From the NCBI RefSeq assembly GCF_003308995.1, contig NZ_QFFJ01000001.1:1736001-1800000 (forward strand): a DNA stretch of 64,000 bases. Reading direction: 5' to 3'. Below, piece by piece: positions 36,201 through 45,121 of the stretch. The stretch is from Chitinophaga flava. Its GTDB lineage: Bacteria > Bacteroidota > Bacteroidia > Chitinophagales > Chitinophagaceae. The position numbers and the translations under genes are program-made. Numbering within the stretch: the first letter of the stretch is position 1; each line of letters begins with the position of its first letter. The notes under the pieces are model-generated. The model made no database searches, had not been told where the DNA came from, and saw only the letters and a program-made list of their open reading frames with translations.

Positions 36201-36295
36201 CGGGGCTTGATTTGTGCCATAACCGCCGGAGATCCTATGCACAACGATAAAAAAAATAAAACCGGATAACGACGTAGCGATTTATAGCAATTCAT
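33203..36295 (-). CDS. porW: TPR protein of the SprE/PorW type IX secretion family
   Basis: 1030 residues. N-terminal signal (PVLFFLSLCIGSPAVMAQ), a Gln/Pro-rich linker, then many TPR-like helical repeats (about 70-450 and 620-850). A C-terminal domain (VLSFQRVSKELMDEGLNQF through YSIFVISRDNFILLNSTKDL to KFFADNYV) matches the end of SprE/PorW as I remember it. SprE/PorW connects outer-membrane parts of the type IX secretion and gliding machinery in Bacteroidota. Known members are lipoproteins; here I see no clear lipobox (LSLC is the closest). It is divergent from the bactofilin-AtpZ group, which is the usual neighbourhood of sprE. The symbol is by similarity. Confidence 0.72.
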   Translation of the reverse strand: MNCYKSLRRYPVLFFLSLCIGSPAVMAQIKPRNPAQQQPSQQQPQPQSNQANKPVVKPLFKPKERVVQDRRPPSEVMLEKKPWNFKRKFFQNLATRYNYYFHARVKLDKVVKTVNRDGQDNYNVLLPFYPTTLQSKGYSKTELDSVIEKTNMAIQLHDPRGKWIDDCFLLMGRAYFYEGDLENANKTFQYINLTFAPRKKSEYKTVVGASENDHISIASREKRKGFFGRFKHISARNDAFLWRAKTLLEQKEYDEVQALLNILSTDPNFPHRLDGGLAEVRAYSNYIQGRYPETIEPLKMAIDKSRDRVAKARMSFILGQLYLQQQHPDSAMEQFRDVISRKPDPMMDFQSRIQIAKINAKKEGGLAQSQEGLRHMLRKERFTHFRDAIYYTMGTLAYPADAEAALGYLQKSLKAGGDNMVQRTLTYKGIADIYYDQRQYLDAKKYYDSTAGAMTPDFVDAANVNVRKAVLTDVAAKLAIIRREDSLQRIAAMPESDRNIFLAKMAATLKTAAAEKKKNDAMQAANPYDNPTFGMNNNGAYNPKEEKGDWYFYNQGSKSAGYSEFKRRWGNRAVGDNWRRSQTGTINLANNNNAPTETTGPTATTPENLPPDSITGERLAQGLPLTPEKLNASRKLDQDARFDLGKLYYDKLENYPLAIETYDSLLLKYPDHPRKPEILYSLYVWHGKLNHAAEVARYKDLILKQYANTNYADIIRSGGNRDVDLARKKIISATYDSAYTAFRDGDNATALAIKRRADSTYGVNFMQSKFDLLEAMVLVKSDTLIGVDSTQASRKVIVAVMNKYPGDEGVRRQTQALLDALDHRNELVNYLAKLEIKKDVNGAPMVDENISMRYPWQNPQPVLVDKLNAAKAAAKLDSARISDKIAGVVPNAPIATVAPPKPITPYKLSAANPHFVVLSFQRVSKELMDEGLNQFTRYNASKHATDKIEVGSFVLSPSETMLIFRLFPNEDKALNYFDEIREEASTNIIPRIRPSEYSIFVISRDNFILLNSTKDLIGYRKFFADNYVTQ

Positions 36296-36440
36296 GTATG
36301 CCAGGGTGTATAGGCTCTATTATATAACTGTTTGTTTGAAAAAATATTTTAAAGATATGATAAAATAGTGGATCAATTGGTGGGATTGATTAACTTTAGC
36401 CGCCTGAAAACGAATAAATCTCTACAAGTACTACCTAATC

Positions 36441-36845
36441 ATGGCGAAGAAGGGGAAAAAAAACAACAGAAGAAACCTGGAAAAACTGAGTCATAAGTAC
36501 CGTTTGGTAATTATGAATGACGATACCTACGAAGAAGTTACGTCCTTTAAACTATCCAGAATGAGTGTTTATATCGCTTTGAGCACCCTGTTTGTGTTAC
36601 TGGTGGCCATTACAGTGGCAACCATTGTATTTACACCATTACGATACTATATCCCAGGCTATGGAGACCTGAAACAGCGCAAGGAGTTTATCCATCTGAA
36701 AATGAGGGCCGACTCTCTGGAAACAGCCATTAATCAAAGAGACCTTTACCTGAAAAACATCAAACAGGTCATCAACGGGGATTTCACGGGTCAATTGGAC
36801 ACTACTATTCTAAAAGTGCCCAAAGTAGACAATAGCACGTATTAA
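36441..36845 (+). CDS. Short bactofilin-linked membrane protein resembling the N-terminus of M23 peptidases
   Basis: 134 residues. A basic N-terminus (MAKKGKKNNRR) leads to the stretch LSHKYRLVIMNDDTYEEVTSFKLSR, one TM helix (YIALSTLFVLLVAITVATIVF) and RYYIPGYGDLKQRKEFIHLK with a coiled coil. This is what Bacteroidota LmdC-like M23 endopeptidases look like before their catalytic domain. Here the protein stops after the coiled-coil region. The 147 bp to the next gene cannot hold an M23 domain, so this is not a simple frameshift. Bactofilin (next gene) binds the cytoplasmic tail of such proteins in other bacteria. Function unknown; a bactofilin anchor is inferred. Confidence 0.75.
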   Translation: MAKKGKKNNRRNLEKLSHKYRLVIMNDDTYEEVTSFKLSRMSVYIALSTLFVLLVAITVATIVFTPLRYYIPGYGDLKQRKEFIHLKMRADSLETAINQRDLYLKNIKQVINGDFTGQLDTTILKVPKVDNSTY

Positions 36846-36992
36846 GTCTTTATTGGAGAATTACAGTCATCGGGAATTGTTTAATTGATTGTTCGGGGTA
36901 TTCCATATCCACTAGTAACCAATAGTCAAACAACTAAATAATTACATATTTTAATTATCTTACATCATTAAAGCTGAAAAACCTGAAAACCT

Positions 36993-37412
36993 ATGTTTAA
37001 TAACAAATCAAACTCTAAGGGTGACAACAAGACCATGTTACCAACTTCCACTGTGAACATTATCGGCAGTGGCACTACTATCCAGGGAGATATCGTATGC
37101 GAGGGTGATATCCGTATAGATGGACAAGTAAACGGACTGGTATCAACCAAAGCTAAGATTGTAGTAGGTCCGGAAGGTGATATTATCGGCGACCTGGTAT
37201 GTCAGAGTGCAGACATCCTGGGTAAGGTGACCGGTATTATCAGAGTGGACGAACTGCTGTTCCTGAAAGGGAATGCGCTTGTAAAAGGCGATGTATACAC
37301 CGCTCATTTTGAAATGGAGCCTAGCGCCAAGTTCAATGGTCGCTGCTACATGGGCGATGAGGTGCCTGAAAACAATAAACATGGAAAATCCGTCCTCCAG
37401 GAAGCCGAATAA
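36993..37412 (+). CDS. Bactofilin (polymer-forming cytoskeletal protein)
   Basis: 139 residues. Short disordered N-terminus, then the bactofilin beta-helix core (about 20-115) with STVNIIGSGTTIQGDIVC, GDIRIDGQVNG, PEGDIIGDLVC, DILGKVTGIIRV and GNALVKGDVYTAHFEM. Forms filaments that organise cell-wall enzymes and shape. The upstream partner is a short LmdC-like protein. The 3' end overlaps the next gene by 32 bp. Confidence 0.94.
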   Translation: MFNNKSNSKGDNKTMLPTSTVNIIGSGTTIQGDIVCEGDIRIDGQVNGLVSTKAKIVVGPEGDIIGDLVCQSADILGKVTGIIRVDELLFLKGNALVKGDVYTAHFEMEPSAKFNGRCYMGDEVPENNKHGKSVLQEAE

Positions 37413-37599
37413 TCGTAATCCGTTACTACGCTATGCCGGGCTGGCGTTTCAGATGATGGCCACATTAGGATTAGGCGTATTTGCAGGGTACAAACTGGAC
37501 CAGAAAATTGGCTGGCGGTTTCCTGTATTCCTGATCATTTTTTCTTTATTGGCTTTAGCCATACTTTTGTGGCAAATTATAAAAGACACCCGTCGGTAA
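37381..37599 (+). CDS. AtpZ/AtpI family membrane protein
   Basis: 72 residues with two TM helices (LAFQMMATLGLGVFAGYKLD and FPVFLIIFSLLALAILLW), the plan of AtpZ/AtpI. In many Bacteroidota this gene sits just before the F1Fo ATP synthase genes and may help import Mg2+ or assemble the c-ring. The start at 37381 lies inside the bactofilin gene; only this ATG gives the family length. No ATP synthase gene is in the window. Confidence 0.85.
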   Translation: MENPSSRKPNNRNPLLRYAGLAFQMMATLGLGVFAGYKLDQKIGWRFPVFLIIFSLLALAILLWQIIKDTRR

Positions 37600-37985
37600 T
37601 GAGCGATAGATTTTTAATCAGATTATTTTTCGTTTTTGGAGTTTTTAACGGCCTGATCATATTTTTCAAGCCCCGGTTGCTGGACATCGGCGCACATGTG
37701 TACGTGCTGATGGCTGGCAACCTGGCTATGGCCCTGATCACCCTGGTCTCCTACCTCATGAGCCGTAAAGGGCTCGCTTCTTCCAACAACAACGCATTTA
37801 TACGGGCTGTATACGGCTCCACCCTCAGCAAACTAATGCTGTGCGTAATTGGCATTGCCATATACGTGCTGAGCTACCGGCCGAATGTCAACAAACCGAC
37901 AATTTTTATGTTGTTGTCGTTCTACCTCGTGTATACTGTATTTGAAACATGGAGCCTCTTCCGGCTTACCAGGCTTAAAAAGTAG
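37599..37985 (+). CDS. Small integral membrane protein of unknown function
   Basis: 128 residues with four TM helices (LIRLFFVFGVFNGLIIFF, AHVYVLMAGNLAMALITLVSYLM, STLSKLMLCVIGIAIYVLS, TIFMLLSFYLVYTVFETWSL). It begins with a 1-bp overlap (TAATG) after AtpZ, so translation is coupled. It occupies the place of an AtpI-like gene before atpB, but atpB is absent. I do not assign a function. Confidence 0.75.
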   Translation: MSDRFLIRLFFVFGVFNGLIIFFKPRLLDIGAHVYVLMAGNLAMALITLVSYLMSRKGLASSNNNAFIRAVYGSTLSKLMLCVIGIAIYVLSYRPNVNKPTIFMLLSFYLVYTVFETWSLFRLTRLKK

Positions 37986-37990
37986 TTGTA

Positions 37991-38611
37991 GTGAAAAAAG
38001 AGGCGCCTCTGCATGCATTAGCGTCCTATTTACCCGATGGCACCTTTGAGCAGGTGATGGAATTTCTGCACATGTACAAAGTGCACCTTACCATCACGCG
38101 CGAAAGGCAAAGCATACTGGGTGACTACCGTCATCCAGACGGAAATGGAAAAGGACACCGTATCAGCATCAACGGATCGCTGAACAAATATTCTTTTCTC
38201 CTTACCCTGCTCCACGAAATCGCTCATCTCACCACCTTCAACAAATACGCTAACCGGGTACTGGCACATGGAAAAGAATGGAAACACGAATATTCCGTCA
38301 TCCTGCGTGATTTTGTGGGAAAAAATTACCTCCCGCATGATGTAGAGCAGGCCGTCCGGAAAAGCATGATGAATCCCGCTGCCAGTTCCTGCTCCGATGA
38401 AAACCTCATGCGGGTACTCCGGAATTACGATGCCAAAAAAGAAACTCATTTTCTAGTAGAACAACTTCCACCGAACCAGCTCTTTAAAACCAAAGACGGC
38501 CGCATCTTCCGCAAAGGGGAAAGAATAAGAAAACGCTACCGCTGTGAAGAGGTAGCGTCTAAACGTATTTATCTGTTCAGCCCCTTGTATGAGGTAGAAC
38601 CAGTCGACTGA
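37991..38611 (+). CDS. SprT-like putative metallopeptidase
   Basis: 206 residues. Zinc motif LLHEIAHLTTF (HExxH) near residue 75, followed by AHGKEWKHEY, as in SprT/Spartan-like proteins. The C-terminal part has RYRCEEVASKRIY but no clear Cys4 zinc ribbon. The start is GTG, 5 bp after the upstream gene. The stop codon abuts the stop of the convergent M28 gene with no gap. The substrate is unknown. Confidence 0.82.
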   Translation: MKKEAPLHALASYLPDGTFEQVMEFLHMYKVHLTITRERQSILGDYRHPDGNGKGHRISINGSLNKYSFLLTLLHEIAHLTTFNKYANRVLAHGKEWKHEYSVILRDFVGKNYLPHDVEQAVRKSMMNPAASSCSDENLMRVLRNYDAKKETHFLVEQLPPNQLFKTKDGRIFRKGERIRKRYRCEEVASKRIYLFSPLYEVEPVD

Positions 38612-39538
38612 TTATTTTTCGCCTACATAGTGTAATTCACCAAATGTCATCGCCCTGTTGATCAGCTGTATGCCCAGTTGCAGGATTCCCGCTTCTGCAG
38701 CAGCCTGTAACTTATTGGCATCATCCGTCGGCTTATGGTAGTCGTCATGCCCGCCGGTATGGAAAAACAGGACCGGCACCTTGTTCATATAGAAGTTGTG
38801 ATGGTCGGAAGCCCCTTTGCCGGCCGCGTCTGTGAAATATTTAATGCCCGGTTGCTGCACGTCCTTAAATACTTCCGGCCACTCCTGCGCACTGCCGAAA
38901 CCACCAATACCAATGCCTCTTTCAGGATTGTACCGGCCAATCATATCCATGTTCAGCATAAAATGTACTTTATCCAGCGGCATCAATGGGTGGGCGGTAT
39001 AGTATTTAGAACCCTGCAGGCCCAGCTCTTCCCCTCCAAAAGCAATAAACAGGAAGTTAAAAGGCTCTTTTCCGGCATTTTTCACATAATGACGTGCCAG
39101 TTCGAGCAGGCCTGCCACTCCGGAAGCGTTGTCATCAGCGCCGTTGTGGATCTGTCCAATGGGATATTTACCATCAAACAGGCCAGCAGTACCCAGGTGA
39201 TCGTAGTGAGCGCCAATGATGATCGTACGGGCGGCACCGTTATCCAGCAATGCCAATACGTTACGGCTGGGAATATTTTTATGGGCATTCCGGTCGAAAG
39301 TAAAATCCTGGAAATAACTGTTGCCATTCACCGGCTTCAGGCCCAGTTTTTTAAACTGCCGGGCCACATAACGGCTGGCTGTTCTTCCACCTTTTTCGTC
39401 GGTACCTCTTCCTTTCAGTTTGTCGGAGGCGAGATAATTAACGGTCTGCTGAATGCTGACTGCATTCGGAATGGTGTCCTGCGCATAGGCCGCTGACATT
39501 CCACCTGCCAGCAACATCAATAACAAGCTTTTCTTCAT
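38612..39538 (-). CDS. M28-family metallopeptidase, exported
   Basis: 308 residues with signal peptide MKKSLLLMLLAGGMSAAYAQ. Zinc ligands of the M28 aminopeptidase family are visible in order: GAHYDHLG, NGADDNASGVAGLLE, FGGEELGLQGS, MLNMDMIGRY, and HTGGHDDYHKPTDD. Acts in the periplasm or outside the cell on peptides. Start at the ATG 39538; upstream extension has no signal. Confidence 0.92.
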   Translation of the reverse strand: MKKSLLLMLLAGGMSAAYAQDTIPNAVSIQQTVNYLASDKLKGRGTDEKGGRTASRYVARQFKKLGLKPVNGNSYFQDFTFDRNAHKNIPSRNVLALLDNGAARTIIIGAHYDHLGTAGLFDGKYPIGQIHNGADDNASGVAGLLELARHYVKNAGKEPFNFLFIAFGGEELGLQGSKYYTAHPLMPLDKVHFMLNMDMIGRYNPERGIGIGGFGSAQEWPEVFKDVQQPGIKYFTDAAGKGASDHHNFYMNKVPVLFFHTGGHDDYHKPTDDANKLQAAAEAGILQLGIQLINRAMTFGELHYVGEK

Positions 39539-39557
39539 ATTCACTATCGGGTTGAAG

Positions 39558-39587
39558 CAAAAGCCCCCAGCATAATTGCTGAGGGCT
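39558..39587 (-). terminator. Terminator of yidC
   Basis: Arms AGCCCTCAGCA and TGCTGGGGGCT (minus strand, one G-U pair) around a 4-nt loop, followed by TTTTGCTT. Lies between yidC and the M28 gene. Confidence 0.75.
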
Positions 39588-39619
39588 CTCACTAATTAAT
39601 TACTATATCAGACAGAAAA

Positions 39620-41470
39620 CTATTTCTTCTTCTGTTGTTGTTGCATTGACTGCTGGCGGCGTTGTACCTCTTCCAGCTTCTCCTGCCATTTGGATTTGCT
39701 GACCGGTTTCTTTTTATTTTCCTGGATCTGTGCGTGGATTTTGGCGTGGTTGATGACAAATGTCTGCAGTACCCATTGCAGCAGGATACTGATCACGTTG
39801 GACAGGAAATAGTAGAAGGTCAGTGCAGCAGCCAGTCTGTTGAAGATACCCAACAACATGATAGGCATCATGTAAGGCATGTATTTCATCACCGGATTGC
39901 TCTGATCGGTCATACCACGATTGTAGAAGGCCAGGATCAAGCTGGTGATGGTCATCAGAATGGTGAACAGGCTCACGTGGTTACCATAGAAAGGTATGTT
40001 GAACGGCAGGTTCAGGATAGAGTCATAAGTAGACAAATCCTTAGCCCACAGGAAACTTTCCTGACGCAGCTCGATGGAAGACGGGAAGAAGCTGTACATC
40101 GCTACCAGGATCGGTAACTGTAACAGGGCTGGTAAACAGCCACCCAGTGGGTTTACACCGGCGCTTTTGAACAGTTTCATCTGTTCTACACCAAATCCTT
40201 GCTGGTCGTCGCCGTATTTGGCGCGCAGCTCGTCGATTTCTGGTTTCAGCACTTTCATTTTGGCCTGAGACACATAGCTCTGGTAGGTGAAAGGAGCGAT
40301 GAGCAGACGGATGAAGATGGTGAGAAGAATAATGATCAGACCATAGTTGCCGATAAATCCGCTCAGGAAGTTAAACACCGGAATGATGATCCATTTGTTC
40401 ACATATTTTACAAAAGCGAAGATACCAGAGCCCAGCGGGATGATCTTTTCGAGGCCCAGGTCAAAAGACTTCAGGGTTTTGTAGTGGTTAGGACCGTAGT
40501 AGATTTCAATCGGGAAAGAGAAATCATTGGCGCGGTTGTAAGGTATTTGCAGGGAAGTAAATGCCTGTCCTACGATGTTGCCGCTCTGCGGTACTTTGGT
40601 GTTCACGTCTGCCGCGTCGAAACTGCCGTTTTTAGCGATCAGCGTGGTGTTGAAGAACTGTTGTTTAACACTGATCCATTTCAGCTTGTTGTCCAGTTTT
40701 TCGTGGCTGGTACGCTGTAAGGTGAAGTAATCGTGTTTATCGTTGCTGAACATGTAGTGCACCTGGTTGTTGAGGCGCTCGTTCTCCATGTCATGCTCCT
40801 GTTTGTCGTTCTGGCTGTTCCATTGCAGGGTCAGGTAGTTCTGATTACCTGGCAGGATGTTCTGGAAACCAACCGCATGAACATTATAATCCACGATATA
40901 GCTACCTGGTTTGATGGAATATACAAACTCGAGGTAGATAGCCGGGTTGGTGGTGTTCAGGCGATAGCTGATAGATTGTGCGCCATCAGCCTGTTTCTGT
41001 ACCTGACCAGCGGTAAAAAACAGGTCGGAGCTGCTCAGTACTTTATTAGCGCTGGCAGGCACTTCCACGGAAAGGCGGTTAAAAGAACCCTGTGCCAGCA
41101 TTAAAGGACCTCCTTCAGAAGTCTTGAATTTTTTTAATTGAACACTAACAGGCTGACCACCTTTATTGGAGAAAGTGACTTTTACATCATCATTTTCCAT
41201 AACGGTAGTTTGCACCGGTGCTACCGCAGCAGCGGCAAAAAGGCCGAATTCTCCGGCCAGTTGGGCCTGGTGAGCCGAATCCAGCGTTCCACCGTTACCC
41301 GCAAGTGTCAGAGAGTCAGCAACTGGTGCTTTAGGCTTGTTAAGATTAGCGATGGAATCTTGCCGGGCTTTCTCCTTGGCGATATTTACCTGCTGTTTCT
41401 GGTTAAAGAAAATATATCCAACCAGTAAAACACCCAACAGTAAAAACCCAATAACCGAATTTCTATCCAT
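39620..41470 (-). CDS. yidC: Membrane protein insertase YidC
   Basis: 616 residues of the Gram-negative type. N-terminal anchor (VIGFLLLGVLLVGYIFF), large periplasmic domain (about 55-345), then the conserved membrane core (about 360-580) with YGLIIILLTIFIRLLIAPFTY, GVNPLGGCLPALLQLPI and LTFYYFLSNVISILLQW. Basic, Gln-rich tail (QQSMQQQQKKK). Inserts and folds inner-membrane proteins. The ATG at 41470 gives MDRNSVIGF; a TTG 3 codons before is possible. The upstream gene is pyrG. Confidence 0.96.
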   Translation of the reverse strand: MDRNSVIGFLLLGVLLVGYIFFNQKQQVNIAKEKARQDSIANLNKPKAPVADSLTLAGNGGTLDSAHQAQLAGEFGLFAAAAVAPVQTTVMENDDVKVTFSNKGGQPVSVQLKKFKTSEGGPLMLAQGSFNRLSVEVPASANKVLSSSDLFFTAGQVQKQADGAQSISYRLNTTNPAIYLEFVYSIKPGSYIVDYNVHAVGFQNILPGNQNYLTLQWNSQNDKQEHDMENERLNNQVHYMFSNDKHDYFTLQRTSHEKLDNKLKWISVKQQFFNTTLIAKNGSFDAADVNTKVPQSGNIVGQAFTSLQIPYNRANDFSFPIEIYYGPNHYKTLKSFDLGLEKIIPLGSGIFAFVKYVNKWIIIPVFNFLSGFIGNYGLIIILLTIFIRLLIAPFTYQSYVSQAKMKVLKPEIDELRAKYGDDQQGFGVEQMKLFKSAGVNPLGGCLPALLQLPILVAMYSFFPSSIELRQESFLWAKDLSTYDSILNLPFNIPFYGNHVSLFTILMTITSLILAFYNRGMTDQSNPVMKYMPYMMPIMLLGIFNRLAAALTFYYFLSNVISILLQWVLQTFVINHAKIHAQIQENKKKPVSKSKWQEKLEEVQRRQQSMQQQQKKK

Positions 41471-41611
41471 GAAATGCAATTAAAATTTAGGCAGCAAAGG
41501 TAAGCAGGATTTATCATTTGAACACCCCTTTTTAGGTGAAACCACTGTTAAGCAGGTAAAACCCACTTTAATACAGGTGAAAATGACCGCTACCATTGGT
41601 TATGTAATGAT

Positions 41612-41660
41612 TATATATTTAAAATGCAGCGAATAAAATCCGCTGCATTTTAAATATATA
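41612..41660. terminator. Bidirectional terminator after pyrG
   Basis: Perfect 20-bp arms: TATATATTTAAAATGCAGCG (41612-41631) and its complement (41641-41660) around a 9-nt loop. The GC part is CGCTGCATTTT. Lies 26 bp after the pyrG stop on the minus strand. Confidence 0.85.
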
Positions 41661-41686
41661 GATTAAAAAAATCAAATACGTAAATA

Positions 41687-43339
<1,653 letters not shown>

Positions 43340-43362
43340 AAAAACTAAAATTCAGCTAAAGA

Positions 43363-43430
43363 TACTTGACCTATTAAGGAGGAAGTGCCAGATTGCATTT
43401 GGTGTTATACCTGTCAAGTAAACTACTTCC
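43363..43430 (-). promoter_or_regulatory. Possible pseudoknot in the pyrG 5' leader
   Basis: Minus strand, in order: GGAAGT (43430-43425), 4 nt, TACTTGAC (43420-43413), 26 nt, ACTTCC (43386-43381), 10 nt, GTCAAGTA (43370-43363). The first pairs with the third (6 bp) and the second with the fourth (8 bp), the order of an H-type pseudoknot. All four lie between the promoter and the pyrG start codon. No T run follows, so if regulatory it would act on translation or by other means. Function is inferred. Confidence 0.45.
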
Positions 43431-43440
43431 GGAGGTCATG

Positions 43441-43470
43441 CAAAGTTACACAAATTTGCTTCGCTCCCAA
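43441..43470 (-). promoter_or_regulatory. pyrG promoter
   Basis: Minus strand TTG at 43470-43468, spacer 19 bp, TAACTTTG at 43448-43441, a full Bacteroidota match. It places transcription start near 43435 and gives a leader of about 95 nt. The rest of the 355-bp gap (43471-43694) holds the plus-strand promoter of the thioesterase and AT-rich DNA, with no gene seen. Confidence 0.75.
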
Positions 43471-43646
43471 GTTTTTTACGCAGTGGCTTTATTTGTTTGT
43501 TAATTTTTGAGGGTTTCTCTTCAGCTCTTATCATTGAACCACAGTGGGTTTTAAAGAATTTTCAAGTGATGGAAATTATTTGTTAAAAACCTGCATCTGC
43601 ACACCGCGGCCCGGATAAGCTTTTCGTTCCTTAGTAATATATACTG

Positions 43647-43654
43647 TAAATTTG
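43647..43654 (+). promoter_or_regulatory. -7 element of the thioesterase promoter
   Basis: TAAATTTG, a full TAnnTTTG match, 40 bp upstream of the start codon. No clear TTG at the expected -33 position. Confidence 0.5.
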
Positions 43655-43694
43655 CGTCCGAAATACATAAATATCCGAAACACATAAATAAAAG

Positions 43695-44216
43695 ATGACT
43701 TTAACGCCTAAGAGAGCGCAGGACTCGCTCATACAGATGACGGAACTGGTTTTACCCAATGATACCAATACTTTCGGCAACCTCATGGGAGGCCGCCTGA
43801 TGTACTGGATGGACATCGCAGCTGCACTGGCCTGTATGAAACATTGCAGCGCCCCCGTGGTTACTGCTTCAGTGGACAACATCTCATTCGAAAATCCCAT
43901 TAAACTGGGCAACGTAGTACATATCGAAGCAAAAGTAAGCCGTGCCTTTAACACCTCCATGGAAGTCCATATGCGTGTTTGGGGAGAAGATCCGGTGCAA
44001 CAATACCGCTACAAATCAAATGAAGCTTTTATGACATTTGTAGCCCTGGACCCCAATGGCAACTCCAGACCTGTTCCCAGCATCATCACTGACACAGAAG
44101 AGGAAAAAAGATTATATGAAGGCGCACTCCGCCGCCGCCAGCTTCGTCTGATCCTCGGTGGAAAAATGAAACCGGAAGATGCTGATGAGCTGAAAGCACT
44201 GTTCTTTGATAAATAA
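43695..44216 (+). CDS. Acyl-CoA thioesterase, hotdog fold (YciA/BFIT type)
   Basis: 173 residues, one hotdog domain. Signature TELVLPNDTNTFGNLMGGRLMYWMDIAAALA (catalytic Asn/Asp region), VTASVDNISFENPIKLGN, and VWGEDPVQQYRYKSNEAFMTFVALDPNG. Hydrolyses acyl-CoA; the chain length is not evident. Cytosolic. A strong terminator lies about 97 bp after the stop. Confidence 0.88.
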   Translation: MTLTPKRAQDSLIQMTELVLPNDTNTFGNLMGGRLMYWMDIAAALACMKHCSAPVVTASVDNISFENPIKLGNVVHIEAKVSRAFNTSMEVHMRVWGEDPVQQYRYKSNEAFMTFVALDPNGNSRPVPSIITDTEEEKRLYEGALRRRQLRLILGGKMKPEDADELKALFFDK

Positions 44217-44312
44217 CAGCAACCGCTGATATATTTGATACTGCTGATATTTCTGATAAGCGCAGATTGAAGCGAAGATGCAGCAGGAAACAGATAGTAA
44301 TAAGAAATAAAT

Positions 44313-44342
44313 AAAAACGGCTGACTCAGGTCAGCCGTTTTT
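44313..44342. terminator. Bidirectional terminator
   Basis: Arms AAAAACGGCTGAC and GTCAGCCGTTTTT around TCAG. It serves the plus-strand thioesterase and the minus-strand HD gene. Confidence 0.9.
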
Positions 44343-44380
44343 ATTTAAAATATATCAGTGACATTCTTCACGCCTCACAA

Positions 44381-45067
44381 TTATTTCCGCCCATCAGGAA
44401 CATCAGCAGTATCATATAAATCACGGTTCTCCCGGTAAAACTGTTCCAGAAAAATCTCCATAAACCGGTGTCTTTCTTCTGCGAGTTGTTTGCCGGTGTT
44501 GGTATTCATGCGATCTTTCAGCAACAGCAGTTTCTCGTAGAAATGGTTAATGGTAGGGGCTGTATTGTTTTTATATTCTTCTTTGGACGCAGACGGTTTA
44601 GGAGTAATAGTGGGATCATAGATAGCCCGGTTCTTAAACCCTCCATAGCTGAAAGCCCTGGCGATACCGATGGCGCCGATAGCATCAAGACGGTCGGCAT
44701 CCTGTACTACGCCCAGTTCCGGAGAATAAAATGTTTTGTCAGTGAATCCTCCTTTGAAGGAAATATACCGGATGATATTCACCACATGCGCTATCACTTC
44801 CGGAGTAAGGCCCTGCGATTCCATAAAGGCAGTAGCCTTTGCCGGCCCGATGTTTTCATCTCCATTATGGAATTTGGAGTCGGCAATATCATGTAATAAT
44901 GCACCCAGCTCTACGATCAGCATGTCCACGGATTCCTGTGCAGCGATATGCCGTGACTGACGCCATACCCGGTGAATATGCCACCAGTCGTGACCTCCCT
45001 CCGCCCCTTCCAGGGTAGCCTTAACATACGCCACTGTAGCGTTAATGATTTCCTGATTATTTTGCAT
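44381..45067 (-). CDS. HD-domain phosphohydrolase
   Basis: 228 residues. HD metal motif: DWWHIHRVW early, then GALLHDIADSKF (His-Asp, about residue 58), then VQDADRLDAIGAIGIARAF (about 125). It resembles the uncharacterised YedJ-type hydrolases. The natural substrate is unknown, probably a phosphorylated nucleotide or metabolite. The ATG at 45067 is used; a start 12 codons upstream is less likely. Divergent from the DUF488 gene, 54 bp apart. Confidence 0.85.
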   Translation of the reverse strand: MQNNQEIINATVAYVKATLEGAEGGHDWWHIHRVWRQSRHIAAQESVDMLIVELGALLHDIADSKFHNGDENIGPAKATAFMESQGLTPEVIAHVVNIIRYISFKGGFTDKTFYSPELGVVQDADRLDAIGAIGIARAFSYGGFKNRAIYDPTITPKPSASKEEYKNNTAPTINHFYEKLLLLKDRMNTNTGKQLAEERHRFMEIFLEQFYRENRDLYDTADVPDGRK

Positions 45068-45121
45068 AACGGTAAAGATAATACGTAAAACTTTTCCCAC
45101 CACGGAATGGTTAATGGGGAT

